A stretch of DNA of 64,000 nucleotides from CAZSDU01 sp964429135. GTDB taxonomy: Bacteria > Bacteroidota > Bacteroidia > Bacteroidales > FEN-979. This document shows positions 1-9,894 of the stretch, piece after piece. The DNA is taken from positions 8,499 to 72,498 of the forward strand of contig CAYSAU010000017.1 in NCBI GenBank assembly GCA_964429135.1, written 5' to 3'. The number at the start of each line of letters is the position of its first letter. Position 1 is the stretch's first letter. The notes beneath the pieces are model-generated. The model was not told the DNA's origin and made no database searches. It was given only the letters and a program-made list of their open reading frames with translations. Position numbers and translations under genes: made by a program.

Positions 1-120
1 TCTTACAAAGATAGCTGAAAATAAAGACTCCATCAGCGACTGTTCTTTCTTTGACAAGAAATTTGTCCACATGGCCTAGTGCAGTTTAAAAGAGGAAATG
101 ATGAAAGGTTAAAATAAATG

Positions 121-128
121 TATTTTTG
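121..128 (+). promoter_or_regulatory. -7 promoter box TATTTTTG
   Basis: Matches the Bacteroidota -7 consensus TAnnTTTG. It lies 28 bases upstream of the ATG at 156, giving a leader of roughly 20 bases. No clear -33 TTG was seen at the usual distance. The remaining bases 1-155 hold no gene I can support. Confidence 0.5.
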
Positions 129-155
129 CATTCTCTCGCTGACGACTAAGCATAT

Positions 156-1370
156 ATGTTAACGTTCAAATGGGATTTTTTATTCAGGAATTACAGGATT
201 ATCCTCCTGTTATACCTCCTGCTTGCCATTGTTGCCGGCCTTCAGTCTGTAATGCTTGGCAGATTACCCGAAAACGCTGATCAACCTCCTCATATCAAGT
301 ACAATAATTACATGATTTTTAAACAATCCTTTGCTCATTTGACCGAGGCAAAGGATTTGTACCAGGCTTATCCGGAAGAATATAAAGACTTGTATAAATA
401 CAGTCCGAGTTTTGCCCTTTTTTTTGGATTTTTTTATATGCTACCGGATGCCCTGGGACTGATATTGTGGAATATCTGCAATGCCCTCATTCTCTTCTTT
501 GCTTTTGTATTCCTGCCTCAGCTTGATATAAAAAGAAAAATATTAATGCTTATGGTCATCGCGGTTGAATTGATGACCTCCCTTCAGAATTCCCAGGCGA
601 ATGGCCTGATGGCAGGTTTGATCATCCTTACTTTCGGATTGCTTGAGAAGCGACATTATTGTATGGCTTGTTTCTGCCTGATGTGTATGTTTTATATCAA
701 GTTGTTCGGGGTATTGGTCTTGTTGATGTTTTTGTTTTATCCAAAAAAATGGAAGCTAATCCTTTATTCCCTGATCTGGTTTCTGCTTTTCCTTGCGGCC
801 CCGTTATTATTGATCAGCCTGAAGGAACTCTCTTTTCATTACATCCGTTGGTTTGAACTCCTGCAATCAGATTTCACCGCCTCCTATGGCCTTTCAGTGG
901 CTGGGTGGTTGCATGCCTGGTTTGGTTTTCATGCCGATAAAGTCATGACCCTCCTGAGTGGTATGATCTTACTGATGATTCCTTACCTCAGGATAAAACA
1001 GTATCAGCACTTTTATTTCAGGCTGATGGCATTAGCCTCATTGCTTATATGGGTAGTGATTTTCAATCACAAGGCAGAATCGCCTACCTTTATCATCGCC
1101 ATGAGTGGGATTAGTTTATGGGGCTTATCCGCTGAGATTAAACCCTGGAAAACGGCTTTGCTCGTTTTTGCTTTGGTTCTGACTTCATTTTCTCCGACTG
1201 ATCTTTTTCCGGTTGGTTTCAGAGAAGGATTTCTGATTCCTTATATGGTGAAAGTTTTTCCCTGTATTGTGATCTGGACTGTGATCCTGGTTGAAATGAT
1301 CAGCGGAAAGTACCATTTACCCACCGATCCTGACCTTCATACCCAAAGATTCAAACTCAGCGGCAAGTGA
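156..1370 (+). CDS. GT87-like (DUF2029) polytopic membrane glycosyltransferase
   Basis: A 404-residue integral membrane protein with about nine or ten hydrophobic segments. The first periplasmic loop after TM1 carries the pattern LYQAYPEEYKDLYKYSPSF (about residues 70-88), which resembles the D-LY--Y-P-----Y-YSP loop of GT87/DUF2029 polyprenyl-phosphate-dependent mannosyltransferases, where this loop holds the catalytic acid. By family it would transfer a sugar from a lipid-linked donor on the outer face of the inner membrane. The start at 156 is supported by a TAnnTTTG box at 121-128. The 3' end overlaps the convergent activase gene by 54 bases. The acceptor cannot be told from sequence. Confidence 0.7.
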   Translation: MLTFKWDFLFRNYRIILLLYLLLAIVAGLQSVMLGRLPENADQPPHIKYNNYMIFKQSFAHLTEAKDLYQAYPEEYKDLYKYSPSFALFFGFFYMLPDALGLILWNICNALILFFAFVFLPQLDIKRKILMLMVIAVELMTSLQNSQANGLMAGLIILTFGLLEKRHYCMACFCLMCMFYIKLFGVLVLLMFLFYPKKWKLILYSLIWFLLFLAAPLLLISLKELSFHYIRWFELLQSDFTASYGLSVAGWLHAWFGFHADKVMTLLSGMILLMIPYLRIKQYQHFYFRLMALASLLIWVVIFNHKAESPTFIIAMSGISLWGLSAEIKPWKTALLVFALVLTSFSPTDLFPVGFREGFLIPYMVKVFPCIVIWTVILVEMISGKYHLPTDPDLHTQRFKLSGK

Positions 1371-2123
1371 ATGGAGATTTTCCGGTTTCAGTGGGATGAG
1401 ATCAGCGACTTTGTTCACTTTCAATAAACGGCAGTATTTATTCCGGGCAGAATCATGAAACGGCAACAGATCAATCGTAAGAGGATGACAGGGTACTAAA
1501 GATTGAATGAATACCTTCATCTCACTGATATTTTTTTTTGTATTGGTAATTCCAGGAATGACCGGAAACCTGAGGATGATACGATACTTGTTCTGAACCA
1601 GGTATCTGAGATTGGCAAGGATGGGAATATTTGAGACTCCGGTATATCGCTGATGCAATTTATTTTCAATGAGTTTCAGGTCAAAGAGAAAAAGATCCAC
1701 CCAGGGTGAGATATGTTGCATGGCTTCAAGACTGGAATACCCGGAAGTATCAAGCGCGGTATGTAAACCTGAATATTTTGCAGCTTTCAGCAGGTCCAGC
1801 AGGAATCCTTCCTGCATCATGGGCTCTCCGCCAGAGAAAGTCACCCCACCCTGAGATTCTTCGTAAAAAATTCTGTCCCTGATCACTTCCCGCATCACTT
1901 CATCCACCGACATAAATTTTCCTATAGTTTCTGGATGTTGAAAAGACTTGCCTGAAAGTTTAAAAGTCTTTATGGTCGCTTCTGACTTTATTTCCTGGCT
2001 TTCAGGATTATGACACCACCAGCAGGACAACGGACAGCCTTTAAAAAAAACTGTTGTTCTGATTCCTGGTCCGTCATGAACTGAGAAGCGCCGGATATCG
2101 AAGATCAGCCCTTCATTCTCCAT
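1317..2123 (-). CDS. Glycyl-radical enzyme activating protein (radical SAM, PFL-activase family)
   Basis: 268 residues. The radical-SAM CxxxCxxC cluster is C30-C34-C37 in GCPLSCWWC, preceded by the family signature SVHDGPGIRTTVFFKGC and followed by the SGGEP motif near residue 95. The family uses S-adenosylmethionine and a [4Fe-4S] cluster to install a glycyl radical on a partner enzyme. The segment between NPES and the MSVDEV region has no cysteines, so the two-cluster ferredoxin insert seen in many activases (for example of glycerol dehydratase) is absent, and this resembles PFL-activase more closely. No glycyl-radical enzyme is in the window, so the substrate is unknown. It overlaps the 3' end of the upstream M64 peptidase gene by 11 bases, so the two are probably co-transcribed. 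Confidence 0.85.
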   Translation of the reverse strand: MENEGLIFDIRRFSVHDGPGIRTTVFFKGCPLSCWWCHNPESQEIKSEATIKTFKLSGKSFQHPETIGKFMSVDEVMREVIRDRIFYEESQGGVTFSGGEPMMQEGFLLDLLKAAKYSGLHTALDTSGYSSLEAMQHISPWVDLFLFDLKLIENKLHQRYTGVSNIPILANLRYLVQNKYRIILRFPVIPGITNTKKNISEMKVFIQSLVPCHPLTIDLLPFHDSARNKYCRLLKVNKVADLIPLKPENLHSLAAEFESLGMKVRIGG

Positions 2124-3399
2124 AGAAAAGGATCATTTTCCGGATAGCTTCCTGACAAACCGGGCAAAACCCTGGCGCTTCATTGGAATTCATCCGGCAA
2201 TCCATATAGGGACTGAATATTCCGATTTTTTCATACCCTCCTCCTTCAAACATGCCTATAGTATTTCGAAAAGCCTCAATCCTCGGGGTTGGAACAGGGG
2301 TATCCGGATCCATCATATTTTGCCATTTCCGTTCAAACTGAACATGGGTGGTTAAATTTGGTTCCCAGGGTTCGATTTTCAGATTGTAAAAACCTGAATA
2401 GGAAACATTACCGATATACTCGTCACCAAGTCCGGCAAAAGCATGGCCAAATTCATGGACCATCACCAAAGGTGAAAGCGGGTGATCAACCGTTGTTATA
2501 GCGTACAGGTTGAAGAAACCGCCTCCGCCGTATTGCTTGCTGTTTACAAGGATCACAATGGCATCACAGGGAACATTTGCAGCCAGGTCGTAAATTGATT
2601 TTGTATCGAAAGTGGTCAGGTAACGATCCATGTCGAAAGTATAAAACTGGCTGTTGACCGCTGTATTTGAATAAACTCCTTGCCCTGGTATATCGACTCC
2701 AGATGAATCAGAAGGGGAAAGAATGCCATAAAAATTGAACTTATCTTTATATGCTGAGTAGGGTTTTGTGCTCAGCAAGGTATCCATCATCCGCCTGGCA
2801 TCCTTGAGGAATTTTGGCATTTCCTGCAATGCATAGCCTTCAGCAATAAAAACAATATCGGCATGGTTTTCAGGGTTACCCATATAAGAAAGTTTGGAAA
2901 CCGGAACAGAATGTGGTTTTTCCCTGTTGATGAAATAATCAGATGGATTGATATAACATTCATACAGAGGCAGGAATTCCCCGGTTTCAAACGATCTTTT
3001 TTCAATCACAAACCGTATCGTTGACTTGGGGAAAGGAATTATTGCGCTCATTGGGAATGTCCGCCTGATTTTCTTTGCTTCATCCGTTCCTTGCCATTCC
3101 TGGAAAAGTGAACTGAATCCTTTCGAAAAAATGAGTTTTCGAGAAGCCGAATCAAAAGCCAGGTAACGGTAAGTTCCATAATCATAAGGGTCAATCAGGT
3201 TATGCTGTGAACCACCCCAGAAAGGCTCCTGCTTCATTTCCCTGAAATATGCGGTCTCTTCCGTTGCGTTCCCGGCCAGGAAATAATCCACCCTCAATGC
3301 CCTGGAAGTGAACCAGGTATCAAAGCCGGGTGACTGCGCATATCCGGAAAAAGTTTGCAGGAGAAAGGTTAAAAATATCCATGATACTAATCTCATCAT
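2113..3399 (-). CDS. Secreted M64-family metallopeptidase (IgA-peptidase-like)
   Basis: 428 residues with an N-terminal signal peptide (cleavage likely after SGYAQS, residue ~23). The zinc motif is H315-E-F-G-H319 followed by AFAGLGDEY, the HExxH...GDEY pattern of peptidase family M64. The N-terminal 100 residues form the beta-sandwich usually found ahead of the catalytic domain in this family. The C-terminal CRMN...CPVC cysteines are also typical. It is exported to the periplasm or beyond. Family members cleave proteins (the type member cleaves immunoglobulin A), but the substrate in this organism is unknown. A TACTTTTG -7 box at 3422-3429 supports the start. Confidence 0.85.
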   Translation of the reverse strand: MMRLVSWIFLTFLLQTFSGYAQSPGFDTWFTSRALRVDYFLAGNATEETAYFREMKQEPFWGGSQHNLIDPYDYGTYRYLAFDSASRKLIFSKGFSSLFQEWQGTDEAKKIRRTFPMSAIIPFPKSTIRFVIEKRSFETGEFLPLYECYINPSDYFINREKPHSVPVSKLSYMGNPENHADIVFIAEGYALQEMPKFLKDARRMMDTLLSTKPYSAYKDKFNFYGILSPSDSSGVDIPGQGVYSNTAVNSQFYTFDMDRYLTTFDTKSIYDLAANVPCDAIVILVNSKQYGGGGFFNLYAITTVDHPLSPLVMVHEFGHAFAGLGDEYIGNVSYSGFYNLKIEPWEPNLTTHVQFERKWQNMMDPDTPVPTPRIEAFRNTIGMFEGGGYEKIGIFSPYMDCRMNSNEAPGFCPVCQEAIRKMILFYGE

Positions 3400-3421
3400 T
3401 GATTGTTTATTAAATGAAAAA

Positions 3422-3429
3422 CAAAAGTA
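3422..3429 (-). promoter_or_regulatory. -7 promoter box TACTTTTG (M64 peptidase)
   Basis: On the minus strand this reads TACTTTTG, a match to TAnnTTTG, 23 bases ahead of the start codon at 3399. It would drive the M64 peptidase and the overlapping activase gene. Confidence 0.5.
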
Positions 3430-3440
3430 AAAATCTTTCC

Positions 3441-4337
3441 CTAAATCACCTTTCCATTTACTTTTCTAATTTGTACCACTATCATCCCGACCAGCATCAG
3501 TCCACAACCGATCAGCATCCTTAGGGTCAATAGTTCATGAAGCATTAACCAGCCTCCGAGGACAGCAAAAACAGCTTCCATACTAAGGATAATGGAAGCA
3601 TAAGCAGGATGTGCAGTTTTCTGTGCGATGACCTGCAGAGTATAAGCAATGCCTACGGAGAGAATCCCACCGTAAGCAATCGGAATCCAAGCCTGGATGA
3701 TGGAATTTAAAGTGACAGTTTCCGTTGTAAAGGCAAAGATCAGACTAAGAAGAGCGCAGATTGCAAACTGTATAACAGCGAGCAGGAAAGAGTCCATGAG
3801 GGGGGAAAGCCATCCGATTAACAATACATGGAAAGTAAAAACAAGGGCGCATAGTAGAACCAGTTTATCGCCAGGATCAATATAAAATCCCTGGGTTATG
3901 CTCAGCAGGTAAAGTCCCGCCAGCGAAAGCATTGCCCCGATCCACATAAAAAATGTGGATCGCTGACCAAACAGCATGCCCACGAAAGGAACAAGTACCA
4001 CATATAATCCGGTCAGAAAACCTGCCTTTCCAGCCGTTGTGGTTTGCAATCCAAGCTGTTGAAGAGAAACTCCGCCAAAGAGAAGCAAGCCTGTCACTAA
4101 TGTTCCAATCAAGATTTTCCATCGATCTGAACGATGTTTGTTGTACAGCATGGGTTTTTTCTTCTTTGCCCTTAACCAGAGAACAGGGAGAAGGATTAGT
4201 GTTCCAAGCGCAAATCTCACACCATTATAAGAAAACGGACCAAGGTACTCCATCCCAATCCGTTGGTAAACGAAAGCGAAACCCCAGATGGCGGCAGCAA
4301 GAATCAGGATCAAGTCGGATTTGAATTTTACTGACAT
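3441..4337 (-). CDS. DMT-superfamily transporter, EamA family
   Basis: 298 residues with ten hydrophobic segments forming two EamA repeats. The first repeat starts with the typical ILAAAIWGFAFVYQRIGMEYLGP, and the second includes TAHPAYASIILSMEAVFAVLGGWLMLHE, the usual PxxASxxxxxEPVFA-like signature near the end of repeat two. It is an inner-membrane transporter for small metabolites or drugs; family members export amino acids, nucleosides or other metabolites, and nothing here narrows the substrate. It is 41 bases downstream of the M64 start and points the same way, with no obvious functional link. Confidence 0.85.
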   Translation of the reverse strand: MSVKFKSDLILILAAAIWGFAFVYQRIGMEYLGPFSYNGVRFALGTLILLPVLWLRAKKKKPMLYNKHRSDRWKILIGTLVTGLLLFGGVSLQQLGLQTTTAGKAGFLTGLYVVLVPFVGMLFGQRSTFFMWIGAMLSLAGLYLLSITQGFYIDPGDKLVLLCALVFTFHVLLIGWLSPLMDSFLLAVIQFAICALLSLIFAFTTETVTLNSIIQAWIPIAYGGILSVGIAYTLQVIAQKTAHPAYASIILSMEAVFAVLGGWLMLHELLTLRMLIGCGLMLVGMIVVQIRKVNGKVI

Positions 4338-4416
4338 TTTTCTTCGGATAGTTGCTATCGAAAACGAATGAATATTCCAGGTATTTCCAGTTAAGTGTTG
4401 TCTTAGGCAGTCAGGA

Positions 4417-7308
4417 CTACTCTATGCTTATCTCGTCCACAAAGATCCATGCCTTATGTCCGGCACCTGGGTGCCATTCGGGACAATTTCCAATGTTTTT
4501 AGCCACAACCTTGATAAAACGAGCTTTCTGCATTTTCATCGGATAAGAGAACTCTTTTATGGTCGAAACCTGGGTATGATCATCCAAATCATTTTTGACC
4601 TGGCCTATCTCGGTATATATTTTCCCATCAGTTGAGACCGAGAAGGTCACTTCCTCCGGTAGGAAAATCCATGAAGCCTGATCATGTAAGCAACCGAGTG
4701 AAATTTTATGCAAGGCTTGCAATGATCCCAGGTCCACAACAGCATTTACATCTACTCTTTCATATCCCTGCCAGGTACCTGTTTTGAAGTTCTCTCCTCC
4801 ACGGATAAAATCAATCAATGCATGGTCGCCTCCTCCCGAATACTGATTAGCATATTGAGTATTCAGGCTGATTTTACGGTTTTTTTTGATTTTTATGAAA
4901 TTTGCTTCAATGGGGAAGCTGTTTAAAATTCCTTCCTGGGAGGCAATGGCTCTGAGTTTTGTTGATTTGGTAAATTTAAATGGAACAGTATATAGCTCCG
5001 ATTTATAGCTGGGCTCAGTTCCGTTCAGGGTATAATAAATCGTGGTACCCTTGATAGGGTTGGCAAGTGAGACATAAGTGGCATCAAAAAACGATTTTTC
5101 CCCGATCTCGACAGAAGGCACAGGCGTAATATAATTATCATGAATCCTGGAAGTAGGGGAGGAGCCGGGATTGTTACCCCAGGCCTTATTTGGCTTAGCT
5201 CCCATCGTAAAGACAATCTCGCCTCCATTCATAATGTCTTCATGACGGATATAGGATTTAAAATATGGGGTCCCATTTAAAACAACCGATTGTATATAAA
5301 TATTCGTATCGCTGATATTTTTCGCCAGGATGGTGAAAATCTTGCCATTTTCAAGATTCAGGCGGGCTTTCGGGAATATGGGACATCCAAGGACATAAAT
5401 ACCGGAACCAGGTGTGACAGGATAAAATCCGAGAGCTGAAAAGATATACCAGGCCGACATCTGTCCGCAATCCTCGTTGCCGATCAAGCCATCCGGACTG
5501 TTATTGTAAAACTCCTGGATGATCTTTTTCACCAGAGCTTGTGTTTTCCATGGTTGAGCTGCATAGTTATACAGGTAGGCCATATGATGACTGGGTTCAT
5601 TTCCATGCGCATATTGCCCGATCATCCCGCTGATGTCGGCCTGATCACGTCCTGTAATTTTTGAATCAGTAGTAAATAAAGCATCCAGTCTTGCGGCAAA
5701 TCTTTCTTTTCCTCCTAAAAGTTCAATCAACCCGTCTATATCCTGGGGGACATAGAAGGAATATTGCCAGGCATTGGCTTCAGTATAATTAAAGTTAACT
5801 TCCGCCGGATCGAAAGGAGAAAACCAGGTCTCATTGGATTTTGCCCGCATAAACCCGGTGGAAGGGTCGAAAATATTCTTATAATACTGTGCCCTGATAA
5901 CATAAGTTTTATAATCATCTTCTTTACCCATTGCCTTGGCCATCATGGCAATACACCAATCATCGTAAGCATATTCCAGTGTTTTTGAAACAGACTCCCC
6001 TTCCATATCAGAGGGAATATATCCTTTGGTTTTATAATATTTCAGTCCAAGAGCATCTTGCATAGCACTGTGTTTCATGGCCTCCAGGGCTTTGTCAGCA
6101 GGAAAATCCCGAATCCCCTTCAGGTAGGCGTCAGCAATGACCGGTACTGCATGATAACCAATCATACAATCTGTTTCATTCCCTGATAATTCCCATACCG
6201 GCAATAGCCCTCCTTCTTCATACTGACGGAGAAAGGTCAGGATAAAATCATTGCTTCTTTTGGTTTCCAGAAGGGTATATAAAGGATGAGCGGCACGGTA
6301 AGTATCCCACAGAGAAAAAACGGTGTAATACCGGAAGTCTTCTGCCCTATGGATTTTTAGATCCCGACCCCGGTATTGGCCGTCCACATCACAGTAAACA
6401 TTAGGCTGGAGCATGGCATGGTACATGGCTGTATAGAAGGTTTGCTGCTGATCCAGCGTTGCGCCTGCCAAGGTGATTTTTGCAAGGGCATTGTCCCATG
6501 CCTGGCTAGCCTGACGGCGGATGAAATCGAAATCCCATCCTGGTATTTCTGCCAGCAAATTATTCTTAGCTCCCTCTGAACTGACCGCCGAAATGCCCAC
6601 CTTGACTAAGATCTTTTCATTTTCTTCTGTAGAAAAGGAGAGCATAGAATGCAGAGAATCCAGTTTCGCTTCAGTAAATGGCTTGGAGAATTTGATTGCA
6701 AAATACAGGATTTGTTTTGCAGCCCATGACTGAGAAATCCTGTACCCTTCAATTTCATCTTTGCCCGTAACCTTGATCCCGCATCCAATCACTTTATCCC
6801 TGTGTTCAAGATCCACTACTATTCCTGCATTTTCAGATGCCGGAAAGGTATAACGGTGAAAACCTGTCCTTTCTGTAGTCGTTAATTCAGCACGGATGTT
6901 GAAGTTATCAAGAACGACGGAGTAATAACCAGCCGATGCCTCTTCTCTGGATTTTGAAAATGATGACGCATAAGCATGGGCTTTAAGTTCAACTTCACCA
7001 ATTACCGGCATGATCAGGATATCCCCGTAATCAGAGCAGCCTGTACCGCTTAAATGGGTATGACTGAACCCGTATATAATGCTGTCGGTGTAATGATATC
7101 CGGAACACCCGTCCCAACCTTCAAGGCGGGTATCGGGGCTTAACTGAACCATACCGAAAGGGAGACTGCTGCCGGGATAAGTATGTCCATGCCCGCCGGT
7201 TCCAATGAATGGATTGACCAAGGCGGATGGAGAAAAAACCTGCTGACTGAAAGAGGAAAACGATAATGGAAGGATAAATGAAAGGATTAACAGGATTTTT
7301 TTTTCCAT
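4417..7308 (-). CDS. GH92 alpha-mannosidase with C-terminal accessory domains
   Basis: 963 residues with a signal peptide (about residues 1-21). The GH92 N-terminal beta-sandwich domain opens with GGHGHTYPGSSLPFGMVQLSP, and the catalytic (alpha/alpha)6 domain carries SLWDTYRAAHPL, the acid-bearing GNEPSHH motif and the GNEDCGQMSAWY motif with the catalytic acid pair of this calcium-dependent exo-alpha-mannosidase family. After the catalytic domain (to about 715) follow a chitobiase/hexosaminidase C-terminal-like module (about 745-815, IYYTLNGTEPS) and an F5/8-type carbohydrate-binding module (about 830-963). It would trim alpha-mannose from N-glycan-type glycans in the periplasm. It starts 2 bases after the stop of the GH2 gene, so they form one operon. 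No SusC/SusD pair is adjacent. Confidence 0.92.
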   Translation of the reverse strand: MEKKILLILSFILPLSFSSFSQQVFSPSALVNPFIGTGGHGHTYPGSSLPFGMVQLSPDTRLEGWDGCSGYHYTDSIIYGFSHTHLSGTGCSDYGDILIMPVIGEVELKAHAYASSFSKSREEASAGYYSVVLDNFNIRAELTTTERTGFHRYTFPASENAGIVVDLEHRDKVIGCGIKVTGKDEIEGYRISQSWAAKQILYFAIKFSKPFTEAKLDSLHSMLSFSTEENEKILVKVGISAVSSEGAKNNLLAEIPGWDFDFIRRQASQAWDNALAKITLAGATLDQQQTFYTAMYHAMLQPNVYCDVDGQYRGRDLKIHRAEDFRYYTVFSLWDTYRAAHPLYTLLETKRSNDFILTFLRQYEEGGLLPVWELSGNETDCMIGYHAVPVIADAYLKGIRDFPADKALEAMKHSAMQDALGLKYYKTKGYIPSDMEGESVSKTLEYAYDDWCIAMMAKAMGKEDDYKTYVIRAQYYKNIFDPSTGFMRAKSNETWFSPFDPAEVNFNYTEANAWQYSFYVPQDIDGLIELLGGKERFAARLDALFTTDSKITGRDQADISGMIGQYAHGNEPSHHMAYLYNYAAQPWKTQALVKKIIQEFYNNSPDGLIGNEDCGQMSAWYIFSALGFYPVTPGSGIYVLGCPIFPKARLNLENGKIFTILAKNISDTNIYIQSVVLNGTPYFKSYIRHEDIMNGGEIVFTMGAKPNKAWGNNPGSSPTSRIHDNYITPVPSVEIGEKSFFDATYVSLANPIKGTTIYYTLNGTEPSYKSELYTVPFKFTKSTKLRAIASQEGILNSFPIEANFIKIKKNRKISLNTQYANQYSGGGDHALIDFIRGGENFKTGTWQGYERVDVNAVVDLGSLQALHKISLGCLHDQASWIFLPEEVTFSVSTDGKIYTEIGQVKNDLDDHTQVSTIKEFSYPMKMQKARFIKVVAKNIGNCPEWHPGAGHKAWIFVDEISIE

Positions 7309-7310
7309 TT

Positions 7311-9824
7311 TTAATAAGTGTTTATAAGTGTACTCACAGAAAGGGACGGCAATCCATTCCCTGAACTTTTTTTTGTAATAAAAGTCACCGTTTTTATCTC
7401 CCCGGGAAGTAAATCGAAATAATTGTCGGAAAAATCACCTTCAAAAGGGAAAGATAATAAAACCCCTTTGGCCAGTTTGTCAGAGGTTAAAGTAATTAGA
7501 TAACCTCCAGTGGATTTTTCGATCTTTTTCTGAATATTTACAGTCGGGAGCAAGAGGTGTTTGGGAGAAGCAAAATAAGTCAGACAGCGTGAGGAATCAT
7601 CAAGGGTTTTAAATTCGGCAGAGAGGACCAGTTTTCCAGTATCGGAATCAGGGACCAGTTCATTCCTCAATTTCTCAAAATACACCCGGGAAGAATTTGG
7701 TGGAATATCGGTTTTAATTTTTTTCTCCATCTTTATCTTTCCTTCAAAATCCAGTAGTTTCAGATCCAGTTCTCCGTATCTGTTCTGCAGATCATCAGAA
7801 ACTACATAGAGTTGAAGTTTTCCTTTCTCAAAGGTCACGGTCGGGATGATTTTCCGGAAAGCATCTTTCATCCTGAAATATAAAGCCTTCTTTTTCCCAT
7901 AGTAGTCAATTGCCGACCAGGTGATTCCTGGCCAGCAATCATTGAATTGCCATACGAGACTTCCCATGCAATATGGCTTGGCCCTTCGATGTGCTTCAAT
8001 AGCAAATTGTATTCCCTGAGCTTGTAAGAGTTGACTGACAAGGATATAGGATTGAAAATCCTTGGGCTGTTTAAAGTCCCGCTGAAGGTATTCTGCTATG
8101 GTTTCAAAGCCGCTCAGGTTTTTTTGGTGTGATTTCATGACTGGGGAATCCAGGTGAAGATCTTCCGCCAGACTGAACCTTTTAATGCTGCTCAGTTCAG
8201 GGAAACTCTGAAACCCATATTCTGACACAAAACGTCCGGTTTTTTTTTCGTAATAAGAGAATGGTTCTTTTCCCCACCAGACTCCCCAATAATGCGAATC
8301 TCCCCGGGTCAGGCTCTCCGGGTTTCCCCATCCGATAGAGGGAGAGGAGGGGTGGTAGGGACGCAGCGAGTCGAACCGACTGAGGAGGTTTGGAATAAGC
8401 CGGTGAAACAGGTACTGATAGGCAAGGTAAAGTTCGGCAGAATCCTTGGAAGAATATTGGTATTGTTTTTGCCAACCCCAGTTGTTCCATCCTTCTTCAA
8501 TCTCATTGTTGCCGCACCACATGACGAGGCATGGGTGGTTTCTTAACCGTAAAATATTTTCTGCAAGCTCGGCGACCACATTCCGGTTAAATTCTTTTTC
8601 CGGTGGTGGCATGGCATTGGCGAACATGAAATCCTGCCAAACCATGATCCCGTTCTCATCGCATAAATCGTAAAAAATATCCTTTTCATAAAATCCGCCT
8701 CCCCATACCCTGAGCATATTCATATTGGCTGATCTGACATCTTCAATGATCCTGTGATAGTTTGAATCGCTGACACGGGTCGGAAAAACATCCTGAGGGA
8801 TATAATTGGCTCCTTTGACAAAAACATTCTGCCCGTTCACTTGAAAGAAAAAGCTTTCGCCATTTGTATCGGCTTCTTCAACCAAGGCAAGCGTTCGTAA
8901 CCCAATCCTTTTTATTCCACTTCCTATGATTCGCCCGGCAAATTCTGTTTCATAATGCAGAGAATATAAATAGGCCTCACCTAAACCATTGGGCCACCAG
9001 CGTCTGGGATTTGAAATTTCAAAATCAAGGCTGAGATAATTGATCCCTTTCCTGAGTAAAACAGCTTTTCGAATGATCCTCCCGTCTTCCATAGATATTT
9101 TTAACCGGGCTGAATCAGCAAGATCAGAAACAATCGTGAACTCAGCTCTAAGTGCGGCAAGTGAATCATTTAAGTCCTTCTGAAGGAATTGCACTCCCCT
9201 CAGATCCACGTGAGTCCAGGAGCGCAGATAAATGGGTTTCCATATCCCAGTGGTAATCAAGGTTGGCCCGAAATCCCATCCGAAATGATAGGCGGCTTTA
9301 CGGCAGACTGTCCTTTCATCGCCGGGTAATTTGTATGCTAATTTTTCATAACGGTTTTTGTTCTCCCGGACTACCGATGGGAATTGAATACGGATGATGT
9401 TTTTACCAATGACCAATAAAGGTTTAACATCCCTTATCCATTCTCTGAACATGTTGTCAGCAACTACCACCAGGCTGTCATTCAGATAGACGTTGGCATA
9501 AGTATCCAGGCCTTTGCACACCAATTCAAGGTGTCTGGCCTTGAAAGCCTTCTCCTCTATCAGAAATTCTTTTTGGTATTCCCATCCGATGTCGCTGATC
9601 CATTGAAGCGATGTTTCATGATCCTGGTAAAAAGGATCTTTGATGATGCCGTTTCTGAGTAAATCAAGATGAACACAGCCGGGAACCATGGCCCGCATCC
9701 ATTCTTTACTCCCGGCTTTCCTAAACTTCCATTCCCCGTTCAGATCAATGGAAGGGATATCCTGTGAATAGAGAGAAATACAAATAAGCCCCTTAATGAT
9801 CAAAAGAAAAAAAAGTCGATTCAT
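7311..9824 (-). CDS. GH2 beta-mannosidase
   Basis: 837 residues with a signal peptide (about 1-20). The sugar-binding sandwich domain begins DLNGEWKFRKAGS. The TIM-barrel domain carries the acid/base E441 in WCGNNEIEEGW and the nucleophile E535 in FVSEYGFQSFPE, both positions as in GH2 beta-mannosidases; the motifs LRVWGGGFYE and DENGIMVWQDFMFANAMPP are also those of beta-mannosidases rather than beta-galactosidases. It would remove beta-linked mannose, for example the core mannose of N-glycans, in the periplasm. It is the first gene of an operon with the GH92 alpha-mannosidase, which makes a two-enzyme mannoside-trimming unit. Confidence 0.92.
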   Translation of the reverse strand: MNRLFFLLIIKGLICISLYSQDIPSIDLNGEWKFRKAGSKEWMRAMVPGCVHLDLLRNGIIKDPFYQDHETSLQWISDIGWEYQKEFLIEEKAFKARHLELVCKGLDTYANVYLNDSLVVVADNMFREWIRDVKPLLVIGKNIIRIQFPSVVRENKNRYEKLAYKLPGDERTVCRKAAYHFGWDFGPTLITTGIWKPIYLRSWTHVDLRGVQFLQKDLNDSLAALRAEFTIVSDLADSARLKISMEDGRIIRKAVLLRKGINYLSLDFEISNPRRWWPNGLGEAYLYSLHYETEFAGRIIGSGIKRIGLRTLALVEEADTNGESFFFQVNGQNVFVKGANYIPQDVFPTRVSDSNYHRIIEDVRSANMNMLRVWGGGFYEKDIFYDLCDENGIMVWQDFMFANAMPPPEKEFNRNVVAELAENILRLRNHPCLVMWCGNNEIEEGWNNWGWQKQYQYSSKDSAELYLAYQYLFHRLIPNLLSRFDSLRPYHPSSPSIGWGNPESLTRGDSHYWGVWWGKEPFSYYEKKTGRFVSEYGFQSFPELSSIKRFSLAEDLHLDSPVMKSHQKNLSGFETIAEYLQRDFKQPKDFQSYILVSQLLQAQGIQFAIEAHRRAKPYCMGSLVWQFNDCWPGITWSAIDYYGKKKALYFRMKDAFRKIIPTVTFEKGKLQLYVVSDDLQNRYGELDLKLLDFEGKIKMEKKIKTDIPPNSSRVYFEKLRNELVPDSDTGKLVLSAEFKTLDDSSRCLTYFASPKHLLLPTVNIQKKIEKSTGGYLITLTSDKLAKGVLLSFPFEGDFSDNYFDLLPGEIKTVTFITKKSSGNGLPSLSVSTLINTY

Positions 9825-9843
9825 AGGAATAAAATAGGAGATG

Positions 9844-9851
9844 CAAAATTA
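9844..9851 (-). promoter_or_regulatory. -7 promoter box TAATTTTG (mannosidase operon)
   Basis: Reads TAATTTTG on the minus strand, 20 bases upstream of the beta-mannosidase start at 9824. It fits TAnnTTTG. The 70-base gap to the divergent galK would have to hold the promoters of both genes; I see no matching box for galK. Confidence 0.45.
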
Positions 9852-9894
9852 CCAGAAAAGAAATTAATTCTTAATTTCACCACTTATTAATAAA

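Noticed and set aside
3953..4324. 123-residue frame on the plus strand opposite the EamA gene
   Set aside because: It is antisense to a clear membrane transporter and has no family trait.
8292..8546. Open frames on both strands around 8.2-8.5 kb
   Set aside because: They lie within the beta-mannosidase coding sequence in other frames.
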